A stretch of DNA of 64,000 nucleotides from Streptomyces sp. CB02414 (lineage in GTDB: Bacteria > Actinomycetota > Actinomycetes > Streptomycetales > Streptomycetaceae). How positions within the stretch are numbered: position 1 is the stretch's first letter; every line of letters begins with the position of its first letter. The translations under genes and the position numbers were made by a program. Where the stretch lies: contig NZ_LIPF01000003.1 of assembly GCF_001905385.1 (NCBI RefSeq), positions 124,001 to 188,000 on the forward strand, written 5' to 3'. Positions 46,558 through 55,734 of the stretch are shown one piece after another. The notes under the pieces were generated by a model. That model was given only the letters and a program-made list of their open reading frames with translations. It did no database searches and was not told the origin of the DNA.

Positions 46558-47769
46558 TCAGCGGTGTACGGCGGGGGTCCGCTGTTCGGCGGGGACTGAG
46601 CCCGCGACGACGGCGCCGGCGGCGGGCTCGCGCCGCTCGAGGGCGGCCGAGAGAAGGGCGAGGAGCAGGGCGGCTGCGGCAAGCGCGGCACCGACCCAGT
46701 TCGGAGCGGTGTAGCCGAAGCCGGCGGCGATGACGACGCCGCCGAGCCAGGCGGAGAGCGCGTTGCCGAGGTTGAAGGCGCCGATGTTCACCGCCGATGC
46801 CAGCGTCGGCGCGCCGTGCGCATGGTCCAGAACGCGCTTCTGCAGCGGCGGAACGGTGGCGAAGCCGAGGGCGCCGATCAGGAAGACGGTCACGGCGGAC
46901 GCGGTCTTGTCGTGCGCGGTGAGCGTGAAGAGGGCGAGGACGACGGCCAGCGCACCCAGGGAGACGTACAGCAGGGGCATCAGGGCGCGGTCGGCGAACT
47001 TGCCGCCCACGAGATTGCCCCCGACCATACCGAGGCCGAAGAGGACCAGCAGCCAGGTGACCGAACCGTCGGCGAAGCCCGCGACGTGGGTCATCATCGG
47101 CGCGATGTAGGTGATGGCCGCGAAGACGCCCCCGAAGCCGAGCACGGTCATGGCCATGGCGAGCAGGACCTGGACGTTCCCGAACGCGGCCAGTTCGTGG
47201 CGCAGGCGCACGCCTTCCGCCTTGGGCATGTCGGGGACCAGCTTGGCGACACCGGCCAGGCCGACGACGCCGAGAGCGGCGACGACCGCGAAGGTGACAC
47301 GCCAGCCGGCGGTCTGGCCGATGAGCGTGCCCAGCGGCACGCCGACAACGTTGGCGACGGTCAGGCCGGTGAACATCATCGCGATCGCGCCGGCCTTCTT
47401 GTGCGGAGCCACCAGGTCGGCCGCGACGACCGAGCCGATGCCGAAGAAGGCTCCGTGGGCGAGGGAGGCGACGACACGACCGGCCAGCATGACGGAGAAG
47501 GCTGGGGCGAGGGCGGAGAGCAGGTTGCCGACGATGAACAGGCCCATCAGCAGCATCAGCATCCGCTTGCGCGGGACCTTGGTGCCCAGCACGGTCATCA
47601 GCGGAGCACCGAACATCACGCCGAGCGCGTACCCGGTCACCAGGAAGCCGGCGGTGGGAATGGAGACCCCGTAGTCGTTCGCGACCTCGGGCAGCAGGCC
47701 CATGATCACGAACTCGGTGGTTCCGATACCGAAGGCCCCGATCGCGAGGGCCAGAAGCGCGAGAGGCAT
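46558..47769 (-). CDS. MFS transporter (DHA1 type)
   Basis: A 403-aa protein with 12 helices. It opens MPLALLALAIGAFGIGTTEFVIMGLLPEVA, the pattern of the AraJ/chloramphenicol-exporter subgroup. The motif A-like loop GTKVPRKRML (about residues 65-74) is in place. The substrate is unknown, but the divergent MarR regulator suggests induction by a toxic compound. The ATG at 47769 is chosen for the helix-1 start; the frame upstream runs through the operator. Confidence 0.9.
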   Translation of the reverse strand: MPLALLALAIGAFGIGTTEFVIMGLLPEVANDYGVSIPTAGFLVTGYALGVMFGAPLMTVLGTKVPRKRMLMLLMGLFIVGNLLSALAPAFSVMLAGRVVASLAHGAFFGIGSVVAADLVAPHKKAGAIAMMFTGLTVANVVGVPLGTLIGQTAGWRVTFAVVAALGVVGLAGVAKLVPDMPKAEGVRLRHELAAFGNVQVLLAMAMTVLGFGGVFAAITYIAPMMTHVAGFADGSVTWLLVLFGLGMVGGNLVGGKFADRALMPLLYVSLGALAVVLALFTLTAHDKTASAVTVFLIGALGFATVPPLQKRVLDHAHGAPTLASAVNIGAFNLGNALSAWLGGVVIAAGFGYTAPNWVGAALAAAALLLALLSAALERREPAAGAVVAGSVPAEQRTPAVHR

Positions 47770-47817
47770 GGAGGGGACACCTTCCAAGGGATTGCAGGAG
47801 CGCTTTACGAGCGCCCA

Positions 47818-47856
47818 CAATAATTGCAGACGCGGGTTACTTGCAAGCGCTGGCAA
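47818..47856 (-). promoter_or_regulatory. MFS promoter with MarR operator candidate
   Basis: On the minus strand -35 TTGCAA and -10 TTATTG are 17 bases apart. The imperfect palindrome TTGCAAGCGCTGGCAA (47841-47856) overlaps the -35 and lies between the divergent MFS and MarR genes, so the MarR protein probably represses the exporter from here. Confidence 0.6.
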
Positions 47857-47907
47857 TCGCGGCACTGGTCTACCCTGGTCTCAGCCGCTCCGGGACGGAG
47901 GAAACAC

Positions 47908-48372
47908 ATGACAGCGACGGATCCCGCGCTCACCGCCCTCTCCCAGGGCTGGTGCGCCCTCTCCCTGCTGCACGGGAGGATCGAGGCCCACATCGAGCGC
48001 GCCCTGCAGGCCGGTCACGACCTGAGTGTCCGTGAGTACTCGCTGCTCGAGGTGCTCAGCCGTCAGCACGACGGCGACGGCGGGCATCTGCAGATGAAGC
48101 AGGTCGCAGACGCCGTGGTCCTCAGCCAGAGCGCCACCACGCGCCTGGTCACCCGGCTCGAGGACCGAGGACTGCTCGAGCGCTACCTGTGCCCCACCGA
48201 CCGCCGCGGCATCTACACCAACGTCACCGCGGCCGGCTTGAAGCTGTTGGACGAGGCACGGCCCACCAATGACGCCGCCCTGCGCGAGGCTCTCGACGAA
48301 GCAGCGGGGAATCCCGACCTGGCTCCGCTGGTCCGCGTCGTCGAGACGCTCAAAACGCCAGTGCCCGCCTGA
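47908..48372 (+). CDS. MarR-family transcriptional regulator
   Basis: A 154-aa regulator. The winged helix-turn-helix reads MKQVADAVVLSQSATTRLV, followed by LEDRGLLERY and DRRGIYT of the wing. It diverges from the MFS exporter, the classic arrangement for a MarR repressor of a drug exporter. ATG at 47908 follows GGAGG. Confidence 0.92.
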   Translation: MTATDPALTALSQGWCALSLLHGRIEAHIERALQAGHDLSVREYSLLEVLSRQHDGDGGHLQMKQVADAVVLSQSATTRLVTRLEDRGLLERYLCPTDRRGIYTNVTAAGLKLLDEARPTNDAALREALDEAAGNPDLAPLVRVVETLKTPVPA

Positions 48373-48383
48373 CCTTCCCTGCG

Positions 48384-48395
48384 TAGGGTGCGGCC
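48384..48395 (+). promoter_or_regulatory. -10 of the GNAT gene (probably leaderless)
   Basis: TAGGGT at 48384-48389, six bases before the ATG. No ribosome site is present between. Confidence 0.45.
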
Positions 48396-48848
48396 ATGGC
48401 AGATCTTGAGATACGGCCCACCACCGAGGACGACCTCTCCGCGATCGTCGCAATGCTCGCCGACGACCCCCTGGGCGCCCGACGCGAGTCGCCCGACGAC
48501 CTGAGCCCGTACCTGGCCGCGTTCGAACGGCTCAGCGCCGACCCGAACCAGCACCTGGTCGTCGCCGTCCGCAACGGTCGGGTGGCCGGCACGCTGCAGC
48601 TGACGATCGTGCCCGGCCTGTCCCGGCGCGGCGCCACCCGGTCGGTCATCGAAGGTGTGCGGGTCCACGCCGACGAGCGCGGCGGCGGCCTGGGCACGCA
48701 GCTCATCGAGTGGGCCGTCGACGAGTCCCGTCGACAGGGATGCCAACTGGTGCAGCTCACCTCCGACAAGACCCGCACCGACGCGCACCGCTTCTACGAG
48801 CGTCTCGGTTTCTCGGCCTCACACACGGGCTTCAAGCTCCAGCTCTGA
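48396..48848 (+). CDS. GNAT-family acetyltransferase
   Basis: A 150-aa N-acetyltransferase. The acetyl-CoA loop is VRVHADERGGGLGTQLIEW (about residues 87-105), and RFYERLGF near the C-terminus closes the fold. The substrate is unknown. The gene ends three bases before a 34-bp palindrome that contains parS. Confidence 0.9.
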   Translation: MADLEIRPTTEDDLSAIVAMLADDPLGARRESPDDLSPYLAAFERLSADPNQHLVVAVRNGRVAGTLQLTIVPGLSRRGATRSVIEGVRVHADERGGGLGTQLIEWAVDESRRQGCQLVQLTSDKTRTDAHRFYERLGFSASHTGFKLQL

Positions 48849-48850
48849 GG

Positions 48851-48884
48851 GGGTGGCTCTGTTTCACGTGAAACAGAGCCACCC
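48851..48884. terminator. 34-bp perfect palindrome containing parS
   Basis: A perfect inverted repeat with 17-base arms whose centre is GTTTCACGTGAAAC (48861-48874). It lies between the convergent GNAT and serine hydrolase genes. In RNA the arms could form a hairpin terminator with a tight tip. The DNA could at the same time be a ParB site. Confidence 0.85.
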
Positions 48885-48903
48885 GGCGAGGAGCGCGAGT
48901 TGC

Positions 48904-50289
48904 CTAGCCGATCCCGCGCCACCCCTCCACGTCCACCCCTCCCGGCACAGGCGCACCCTCGTCATACGGCTGACGCGTGAACACGAACGACCCGAGGTCC
49001 AGGTGACTCACCGTCCCGTCCGGCCGCCGCACGGCTCGCAGCGACTCCCCGGCGTAGTAACCCTCCAGCCCGGTCCACGTACCGTCACCGTTCGCCCGGA
49101 AGCGCGAGCGGCGGCCGGCGCCCGACAGCGGCTCCAGCGAAACCCCTTCGTCGGACGTCAGCCGCAGGGCGAATGCGTGCGTGCCCCAGTACCACTGGCC
49201 GGCCAGCTCCAGGACGGATGCGTCGACGTCCGAAAGCGGCCGCCACGGTTCAGGGATCCTGGGCTCCGCCTCGGCGACGACACGCACGAGGTCGGCGCCG
49301 ACTCCGGCCAGCAGCGGCCCGGATGTGCAGTTGGCCAGCACCACCGCGGCCACGTCGTCCTCCACGCTGATGGTGAGGTTGGCCAGAAAGCCGGGGAGCG
49401 ACCCGGAGTGCCCCACGAGCAGCCGTCCGTCCCGGTGCTGGATCTGCAGCCCCAGACCGTACGCCGTTCCGTCCGCGACATCGGCGGCCTCCATCGGCGC
49501 CGCCGGTCCCCGCATCTCCCGCACGGACTCGTGACTCAGCACCCTGTCGTCCCCCTTTGCCAGGAAGACGACGAACCGGGCCAGGTCACCCGTGGTGGAC
49601 CAGAGCTGACCGGCCGGGGCCATCCGCCCGAGATCCTCGGCGGGCTCCGCCAGCATCACGTCGGCCCATGGATGTACGGCCCAGCCACCGGCGTGCGGCG
49701 CCCGGGGATGCCCGGACGTCCGGTTCAGGCCCAGCGGCTCCAGCACCTCCTGCCGCAACACCTCCTCCCACGAAGCACCGCGCAGCTTCTCCACCAGAGC
49801 GCCGAGCACCGTGTATCCGGGGTTCGAGTAGTGGTGCCGACGGCCCACCGGGTGGAGGAGGGGCTGCTTGCCCAGCACATCGGCGAGCTCGGGCCGCAGC
49901 GAGCCCGGAGTCCGCTCCCACCACGGCGCGGGCGACTCGGCAGCCAGACCACCGGAGTGGGCCAGCAACTCGGTGATCGTGGCCTCTCCCGCCCCCGTGC
50001 CCGGTAGATGCTTCTCCAGCGGATCGCCGAGATCGAGCGCGCCCTCGTCACGCAGCCGAAGCACGAGCACAGCGGTGAACGTCTTGGTGATCGAGCCGAT
50101 CCGGTACTGCACGTTCTCGTCCGGTCCATGACCGTCAATCGAAGTCCGCGCACCGTGCCAGACGGCCCGGCCGTCCCGGACGACCGCCGCAACGAGCGAC
50201 GGCGCACGCCCCTCCGTCTGGGCCACGGCGATCCGGTGCAGCAGCGCCCGGCGGGTTGCGGGAAGCAGCTCTTCCTGAGGTGTGGTCAT
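48904..50289 (-). CDS. Beta-lactamase-fold serine hydrolase
   Basis: A 461-aa protein of the class C beta-lactamase / D-aminopeptidase family. The nucleophile motif SITK (near residue 65), YSN (near 155) and HSGSLPG (near 320) are in place. There is no signal peptide, so it is probably cytoplasmic and an esterase or peptidase rather than a resistance enzyme. A C-terminal beta-barrel lobe (about 350-461) resembles the extra domains of the D-aminopeptidases. The ATG at 50289 is chosen over an upstream ATG lacking a ribosome site. Confidence 0.88.
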   Translation of the reverse strand: MTTPQEELLPATRRALLHRIAVAQTEGRAPSLVAAVVRDGRAVWHGARTSIDGHGPDENVQYRIGSITKTFTAVLVLRLRDEGALDLGDPLEKHLPGTGAGEATITELLAHSGGLAAESPAPWWERTPGSLRPELADVLGKQPLLHPVGRRHHYSNPGYTVLGALVEKLRGASWEEVLRQEVLEPLGLNRTSGHPRAPHAGGWAVHPWADVMLAEPAEDLGRMAPAGQLWSTTGDLARFVVFLAKGDDRVLSHESVREMRGPAAPMEAADVADGTAYGLGLQIQHRDGRLLVGHSGSLPGFLANLTISVEDDVAAVVLANCTSGPLLAGVGADLVRVVAEAEPRIPEPWRPLSDVDASVLELAGQWYWGTHAFALRLTSDEGVSLEPLSGAGRRSRFRANGDGTWTGLEGYYAGESLRAVRRPDGTVSHLDLGSFVFTRQPYDEGAPVPGGVDVEGWRGIG

Positions 50290-50348
50290 GCACCCAGTCC
50301 ACCGGCCCGGGCCACACACGTCGAGCCGTTTTCCGCGCGCCGCAGGGG

Positions 50349-51827
50349 TCAGGTCTGTGCCATGTCCACGAAGCGCGAGTAGTGGCCTTGGAAAGCGACG
50401 GTGATCGTGGCCGTCGGACCGTTACGATGCTTGGCCACGATCAGGTCGGCCTCGCCGGCGCGCGGCGACTCCTTCTCGTAGGCGTCCTCCCGGTGCAGCA
50501 GGATGACCATGTCGGCGTCCTGCTCGATGGAACCGGACTCACGCAGGTCGGAGACCATCGGCTTCTTGTCGGTGCGCTGCTCGGGTCCACGGTTCAGCTG
50601 GGAGAGCGCGATGACTGGAACCTCCAGCTCCTTGGCCAGGAGCTTCAGGTTGCGGGACATGTCCGAGACTTCCTGCTGACGGCTCTCGGCACGCTTGGAT
50701 CCACCCGACTGCATCAACTGGAGATAGTCGATGACGACCAGCTTGAGGTCATTGCGCTGTTTGAGCCGACGGCACTTGGCGCGAATCTCCATCATCGACA
50801 GATTCGGGGAGTCGTCGATGTAGAGCGGGGCGGCCGAGACGTCCGGCATGCGGCGGGCCAGCCGGGTCCAGTCATCGTCCGTCATGGTGCCGGAACGCAT
50901 GTGGTGGAGCGCGACGCGGGCCTCGGCGGACAGCAGACGCATGGCGATCTCGTTGCGTCCCATTTCGAGCGAGAAGATGACGCTCGGGAGGTTGTTCTTG
51001 ATCGACGCCGCCCGCGCGAAGTCCAGCGCCAGTGTGGACTTGCCCATCGCGGGACGTGCGGCGATGACGATCATCTGGCCCGGGTGCAGACCGTTGGTCA
51101 GGGAGTCGAAGTCCGTGAACCCCGTCGGCACACCGGTCATCTCGCCGCTGCGCGAGCCGATCGCCTCGATCTCGTCGAGCGCGCCCTCCATGATGTCGCC
51201 GAGGGGCAGATAGTCCTCGCTGGTGCGCTGCTCGGTGACGGCGTAGATCTCGGCCTGAGCGCGGTTGACGATCTCGTCGACGTCGTCGTCGGCCGCGTAT
51301 CCCATCTGGGTGATCCGCGTACCGGCCTCCACCAGGCGGCGCAGCACGGCCCGCTCGTGCACGATCTCCGCGTAGTAGGCGGCGTTCGCGGCCGTCGGCA
51401 CGGTCTGGACGAGAGTGTGCAGGTAGGAGGCGCCACCGACCTTGTTGATCTCACCGCGCTTGGTGAGCTCGGCCGCGATCGTGATGGGGTCGGCCGGCTC
51501 GCCCTTGGCATAGACGTCGAGGATGGCCTGGTAGACCGTCTCGTGGGCCGGCTTGTAGAAGTCGTGGCCCTTGAGGATCTCCACGACGTCGGCGATGGCG
51601 TCCTTGGACAGGAGCATGCCGCCGAGGACGGACTGCTCGGCGTCCAGGTCCTGCGGCGGCACCCGTTCGAACGACGGCCCGCCGCCGTCCCAGGCACCGC
51701 TGTCCGGACCGCGCTCGTGCTGCTCGTCGCGTCCGCGGCCGCTGTCACTCCGGCGGCGGGAGGCGGGCAGACGATCACTGGGACCGCTGTCGGCCCACGG
51801 GTCGTCCAAGGGCTCGGAAATACTCAC
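50349..51827 (-). CDS. dnaB: Replicative DNA helicase
   Basis: A 492-aa hexameric helicase that unwinds DNA at the fork. The N-terminal DnaB domain begins near residue 47 (RVPPQDLDAEQSVLGGML). The RecA-like domain has Walker A ARPAMGKST, Walker B LVVIDYLQLM and the arginine finger region. The extra Ser/Arg/Asp-rich N-terminal 45 residues are typical of Streptomyces. No intein interrupts it. The GTG at 51827 follows GGAGGTGG. Upstream, three DnaA boxes lie within 45 bases (52010-52053). Confidence 0.96.
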   Translation of the reverse strand: MSISEPLDDPWADSGPSDRLPASRRRSDSGRGRDEQHERGPDSGAWDGGGPSFERVPPQDLDAEQSVLGGMLLSKDAIADVVEILKGHDFYKPAHETVYQAILDVYAKGEPADPITIAAELTKRGEINKVGGASYLHTLVQTVPTAANAAYYAEIVHERAVLRRLVEAGTRITQMGYAADDDVDEIVNRAQAEIYAVTEQRTSEDYLPLGDIMEGALDEIEAIGSRSGEMTGVPTGFTDFDSLTNGLHPGQMIVIAARPAMGKSTLALDFARAASIKNNLPSVIFSLEMGRNEIAMRLLSAEARVALHHMRSGTMTDDDWTRLARRMPDVSAAPLYIDDSPNLSMMEIRAKCRRLKQRNDLKLVVIDYLQLMQSGGSKRAESRQQEVSDMSRNLKLLAKELEVPVIALSQLNRGPEQRTDKKPMVSDLRESGSIEQDADMVILLHREDAYEKESPRAGEADLIVAKHRNGPTATITVAFQGHYSRFVDMAQT

Positions 51828-52286
51828 CGAGCCACCTCCTCCCGTCCGCCGAGCGGACCCTCGCCGTGCCCTCATTTCTACGGCACGACACTGACAAATA
51901 AGACGCCCAACTCCGGTTCTGGCGCGTCGGTTTTGTGAGGGTTCACAAGCCGGCGGACGGAGCAGGCGCCGGACAACCGTAGGCCTGTCGGCAGCGTCAG
52001 CCAATCTGGTTATCCACAGGCCATGTGGACGACGGGCCAGATGCTGTGGAGAACTCCCCGAAACCTGTGCACGACCCGGTGGACAGCCCTGTGAACAAGC
52101 CCTCGCCAGTCTTGAGGAAACGCCCCTGATCTGCGCCTTTACCGTCCACGCCCTGTGCAGAAGAAAAACTTCCCCACTCAGATCAAGATCGTCTCGAACG
52201 GCGCCGGGAAGTAGGCCCGGCAAGACGAGAGGTAAGGGTCACAAAAGCATTGCATCTCTTACCTGTGGACGATTAGATTGGTGCTC
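51828..52286. other. dnaB-MATE intergenic region with DnaA boxes
   Basis: About 460 bases without a gene. DnaA boxes are TTATCCACA (52010-52018) and, inverted, TGTGGACGA (52024-52032), TGTGGAGAA (52045-52053) and TGTGGACGA (52264-52272). The last overlaps the promoter of the MATE gene. AGGTAAG (52230-52236) and CTTACCT (52258-52264) form an inverted pair around its -35. Confidence 0.7.
52250..52279 (+). promoter_or_regulatory. Promoter of the MATE gene (leaderless)
   Basis: TTGCAT and TAGATT (52274-52279) are 18 bases apart, and the ATG follows seven bases after the -10. A DnaA box lies inside the spacer. Confidence 0.7.
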
Positions 52287-53624
52287 ATGACACAGGCTTC
52301 CGAGCGCTCCCGGACTGACCGGCGCCGGCACGACCGAGAGATCATCGCGCTGGCCGTTCCGGCCTTCGGTGCGCTCGTCGCCGAGCCCCTCTTCGTCATG
52401 GCCGACAGTGCGATCGTCGGCCATCTCGGCACCGCGCAGCTCGCCGGACTCGGCATCGCCTCCGCCCTGCTGACGACGGCCGTCAGCGTCTTCGTGTTCC
52501 TCGCCTACGCCACGACAGCGGCAGTCTCCCGCCGCGTCGGCGCGGGCGATCTGCAATCCGCGATCCGCCAGGGTATGGACGGCATCTGGCTGGCACTCCT
52601 GCTCGGCGCCGCGGTCATCGCCGTCGTCCTGCCCACCGCACCCTCCCTCGTGGAACTCTTCGGCGCTTCCGACACCGCGGCCCCGTACGCCATCACCTAC
52701 CTGCGGATCTCCGCTCTCGGCATCCCCGCCATGCTCGTCGTGCTGGCCGCGACCGGTGTCCTGCGCGGACTGCAGAACACCCGGACCCCGCTCTACGTGG
52801 CCGTGGCCGGCTTCGTCGCCAACGCCGTCCTCAACGTCGTACTCGTCTACGGCGCCGGTCTCGGCATCGCCGGCTCCGCCTGGGGCACCGTCATCGCGCA
52901 GTGCGGCATGGCCGCGGTGTACCTCTGGGTGGTGATCCGTGGAGCACACCGGCACGGCGCCTCCCTGCGCCCGGACATCACCGGCATCAAGGCCTCCGCC
53001 CAGGCAGGAGTCCCGCTGCTGGTTCGCACCCTCTCACTGCGGGCCATCCTCATGATCGCCACAGCTGTGGCGGCTCGACTCGGCGACGCCGACATCGCGG
53101 CCCACCAGATCATCCTGTCGTTGTGGAGCCTGCTCGCCTTCGCCCTCGACGCGATCGCCATCGCGGGGCAGGCCATCATCGGACGCTACCTGGGAGCCGG
53201 TGACAGCCAGGGGGCCCGCGATGCCTGCCGCAGGATGGTGGAGTGGGGTGTCGCGGTCGGAGTCGCCCTGGGTCTGCTCGTGGTGCTGTCCCGCCCGGCG
53301 TTCCTGCCTCTCTTCACCGGCGACTCCGCGGTCAAGGACGCCGCCTTGCCCGCCCTGGTGATCGTGGCTGTGTCGCAGCCGGTCTGCGGAGTGGTCTACG
53401 TCCTGGACGGCGTCCTGATGGGAGCCGGAGACGGCCCTTACCTCGCCTGGGCCATGCTGCTCACCTTGGCGGTCTTCACTCCGGCAGCCCTGCTGGTGCC
53501 GACGTTCGGCGGTGGCCTCACCGCGCTGTGGGCGGCCATGACGCTGATGATGGCGATGCGCCTGGTGACGCTGTGGCTGCGTACGCGGTCGGGCCGCTGG
53601 GTCGTCACGGGTGCGACACGCTGA
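52287..53624 (+). CDS. MATE-family efflux transporter (DinF type)
   Basis: A 445-aa protein with 12 helices in two pseudo-symmetric halves. IIALAVPAFGALVAEPLFVMADSAIVGHLG at the first helix is typical of the DinF branch. Such transporters export cationic compounds using a Na+ or H+ gradient. It ends next to a 48-bp palindrome. ATG at 52287 is chosen, in keeping with a leaderless promoter. Confidence 0.93.
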   Translation: MTQASERSRTDRRRHDREIIALAVPAFGALVAEPLFVMADSAIVGHLGTAQLAGLGIASALLTTAVSVFVFLAYATTAAVSRRVGAGDLQSAIRQGMDGIWLALLLGAAVIAVVLPTAPSLVELFGASDTAAPYAITYLRISALGIPAMLVVLAATGVLRGLQNTRTPLYVAVAGFVANAVLNVVLVYGAGLGIAGSAWGTVIAQCGMAAVYLWVVIRGAHRHGASLRPDITGIKASAQAGVPLLVRTLSLRAILMIATAVAARLGDADIAAHQIILSLWSLLAFALDAIAIAGQAIIGRYLGAGDSQGARDACRRMVEWGVAVGVALGLLVVLSRPAFLPLFTGDSAVKDAALPALVIVAVSQPVCGVVYVLDGVLMGAGDGPYLAWAMLLTLAVFTPAALLVPTFGGGLTALWAAMTLMMAMRLVTLWLRTRSGRWVVTGATR

Positions 53625-53628
53625 GCGC

Positions 53629-53676
53629 TTCACTCGAAGCGTCGTGTTTCACGTGAAACACGACGCTTCGAGTGAA
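53629..53676. terminator. 48-bp perfect palindrome containing parS
   Basis: A perfect inverted repeat with 24-base arms, centred between 53652 and 53653, whose core is GTTTCACGTGAAAC (53646-53659). It begins five bases after the MATE stop. It is a strong hairpin and probably the MATE terminator, as well as a ParB site. Confidence 0.85.
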
Positions 53677-53690
53677 ACAGGGCCGACGGA

Positions 53691-53732
53691 AGATGGGGCC
53701 GCATCCCCCGACCGGGAGATGCGGCCCCATCT
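53691..53732. terminator. Terminator of the ribosomal-protein operon
   Basis: A 15-bp perfect stem (53691-53705 with 53718-53732) and a 12-base loop, 24 bases beyond the rplI stop. Confidence 0.85.
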
Positions 53733-53755
53733 CATCGCTTCAGCCAGAGCAAGGC

Positions 53756-54202
53756 TCAGGCAGCGACGACCTCGATGCTGACCTTGGCGTCAACCTCGGG
53801 GTGCAGACGCACGGACGTCTGGTGAGCGCCCAGGGTCTTGATCGGCGAGCCCAGCTCGATGCGGCGCTTGTCGACCTCGGGACCGCCGGCGGCCTTGATC
53901 GCCGAAGCGACGTCGGCCGGCGTGACGGAACCGAAGAGACGACCGGCGTCGCCGGAGCGGACGGCCAGACGGACCTTCACACCCTCGAGCTGGGCCTTCA
54001 CCTGGTTGGCCTGCTCGATGGTCTGGATCTCGTGGATCTTGCGAGCACGACGGATCTGCTCGACGTCCTTCTCGCCACCCTTGGTCCAGCGGATCGCGAA
54101 CTTCCGCGGGATCAGGTAGTTGCGAGCGTAACCGTCCTTGACGTCGACGACGTCGCCCGCGGCACCGAGGCCGGAGACCTCGTGGGTGAGGATGATCTTC
54201 AT
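53756..54202 (-). CDS. rplI: Ribosomal protein bL9
   Basis: A 148-aa large-subunit protein. [32 protein letters not shown] covers the N-terminal domain and the start of the long connecting helix; the second domain (about 80-148) ends [13 protein letters not shown]. It is the last gene of rpsF-ssb-rpsR-rplI. Confidence 0.98.
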   Translation of the reverse strand: MKIILTHEVSGLGAAGDVVDVKDGYARNYLIPRKFAIRWTKGGEKDVEQIRRARKIHEIQTIEQANQVKAQLEGVKVRLAVRSGDAGRLFGSVTPADVASAIKAAGGPEVDKRRIELGSPIKTLGAHQTSVRLHPEVDAKVSIEVVAA

Positions 54203-54220
54203 GAGTCGGTCACCCTTCCC

Positions 54221-54457
54221 TTATCGCGCGGTGGAGGTGTAGGGCAGCAGCGCCATCTCACGGCTGTTCTTCACGGCCGTGGCGACGTCACGCTGGTGCT
54301 GGGTGCAGTTGCCGGTCACGCGGCGGGCACGGATCTTGCCGCGGTCGGAAATGAACTTCCGCAGCATGTTCGTGTCCTTGTAGTCCACGTACGTGACCTT
54401 GTCCTTGCAGAACGCGCAGACCTTCTTCTTCGGCTTGCGCACAGGCGGCTTAGCCAT
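54221..54457 (-). CDS. rpsR: Ribosomal protein bS18
   Basis: A 78-aa small-subunit protein. A basic N-terminus with the CXXC-type pair in VCAFC is followed by [21 protein letters not shown]. The zinc-binding Cys pattern is only partly kept (CAFC and a distant C), as in the C+ or intermediate paralogues. Some actinomycetes carry a second, zinc-free S18; this copy is the main operon one. 18 bases separate it from rplI. Confidence 0.96.
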   Translation of the reverse strand: MAKPPVRKPKKKVCAFCKDKVTYVDYKDTNMLRKFISDRGKIRARRVTGNCTQHQRDVATAVKNSREMALLPYTSTAR

Positions 54458-54499
54458 GATGTTTCTCCTGTGTGATCAAGAAGTGTGGGTGGAGCCCGC

Positions 54500-55090
54500 C
54501 TAGAAGGGGGGCTCGTCCGAGTAGCCGCCACCGCCGCCGGAGCCGCCGCCCCAGCCGCCGCCACCCTGGCCACCGCCCTGCTGGCCGCCGGCGGGAGCGC
54601 CGGTCGCCCAGGGGTCGTCGGCCGGAGCGCCGCCGCCCTGCTGGCCACCGCCGGGGCCGCCGCCCCAGCCGCTGCCACCCTGGCCGCCACCGCCGCCGTA
54701 ACCGCCCTGGCCACCGCGCCCCTGGCCCGAGGTCTTGGTGACCTTGGCCGTGGCGCTGCGCAGGCTGGCGCCGACCTCGTCGACGTCCAGCTCGTAGACC
54801 GTGCGCTTGACGCCCTCACGGTCCTCGTACGACCGCTGCTTCAGCCGGCCCTGCACGATGACGCGCATGCCTCGCTGGAGCGACTCGGCGACGTTCTCCG
54901 CCGCCTGGCGCCAGACCGAGCAGGTCAGGAAGAGGCTTTCGCCGTCCTTCCACTCGTTCGTCTGGCGGTCGAAGGTGCGGGGGGTCGACGCGACACGGAA
55001 CTTCGCGACGGCCGCACCGGACGGGGTGAAGCGCAGCTCGGGGTCGTCGACAAGATTGCCGACGACCGTGATGACGGTCTCGCCTGCCAT
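54500..55090 (-). CDS. ssb: Single-stranded DNA-binding protein
   Basis: A 196-aa SSB. The OB-fold domain (residues 1-110) begins [21 protein letters not shown]. The long Gly/Gln-rich linker (about 118-188) ends in the acidic tip SDEPPF that recruits repair and replication proteins. It is in the rpsF-rpsR operon, the standard place of the essential ssbA gene. Confidence 0.97.
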   Translation of the reverse strand: MAGETVITVVGNLVDDPELRFTPSGAAVAKFRVASTPRTFDRQTNEWKDGESLFLTCSVWRQAAENVAESLQRGMRVIVQGRLKQRSYEDREGVKRTVYELDVDEVGASLRSATAKVTKTSGQGRGGQGGYGGGGGQGGSGWGGGPGGGQQGGGAPADDPWATGAPAGGQQGGGQGGGGWGGGSGGGGGYSDEPPF

Positions 55091-55168
55091 GGGGGAACCT
55101 CTCGGCGGGTTTGCTCTGGCTGCTTGGTTGCTGCTACTCGGATCCCGGGATCAGCTGAGCGGGAAGGC

Positions 55169-55459
55169 TCAGTGCATCTCGGGACGGAGGACCTTGGTCC
55201 GGAGGACCGACTCGTTCAGGTTCATCTGGCGGTCGAGCTCCTTGACGACCGCAGGCTCGGCCTGCAGGTCGATGACCGAGTAGATGCCCTCGGGCTTCTT
55301 CTTGATCTCGTACGAGAGACGACGACGGCCCCAGGTGTCGACCTTCTCGACCTTTCCGCCGCCGTCACGGACGACAGAGAGGAAGTTCTCGATCAGCGGG
55401 GAGACAGAGCGCTCCTCGAGATCGGGGTCGAGGATGACCATCACCTCGTAGTGACGCAT
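55169..55459 (-). CDS. rpsF: Ribosomal protein bS6
   Basis: A 96-aa protein of the ferredoxin-like fold; [19 protein letters not shown] starts it. S6 binds S18 in the 30S platform. It heads the operon. The ATG at 55459 follows GGAGG, and the longer upstream frame is not conserved. Confidence 0.97.
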   Translation of the reverse strand: MRHYEVMVILDPDLEERSVSPLIENFLSVVRDGGGKVEKVDTWGRRRLSYEIKKKPEGIYSVIDLQAEPAVVKELDRQMNLNESVLRTKVLRPEMH

Positions 55460-55734
55460 GTGGAACCCACCTCCTTTGGACTCAGCGGCCACGGTCGTTC
55501 CGTGGCAGGAGGGTTGCGATGCGTTGGCACCGGCATCAACGAGTAAACCAGGACCCACTGACAATCGGGCTTCCTCCGAGGAGACGCCCGGCCGTGGACG
55601 GCAGAAGACACCAGTGCAGAAGGTACAGAGTACCCGCCCACCGGCTTGCGGTTGAAATCCGGCGGTGAGGGGACACAATCGGTACTCAGCGGATGTGAGG
55701 GCCACGACACACTGCCTTCGGCAGGAGGTTCCCC

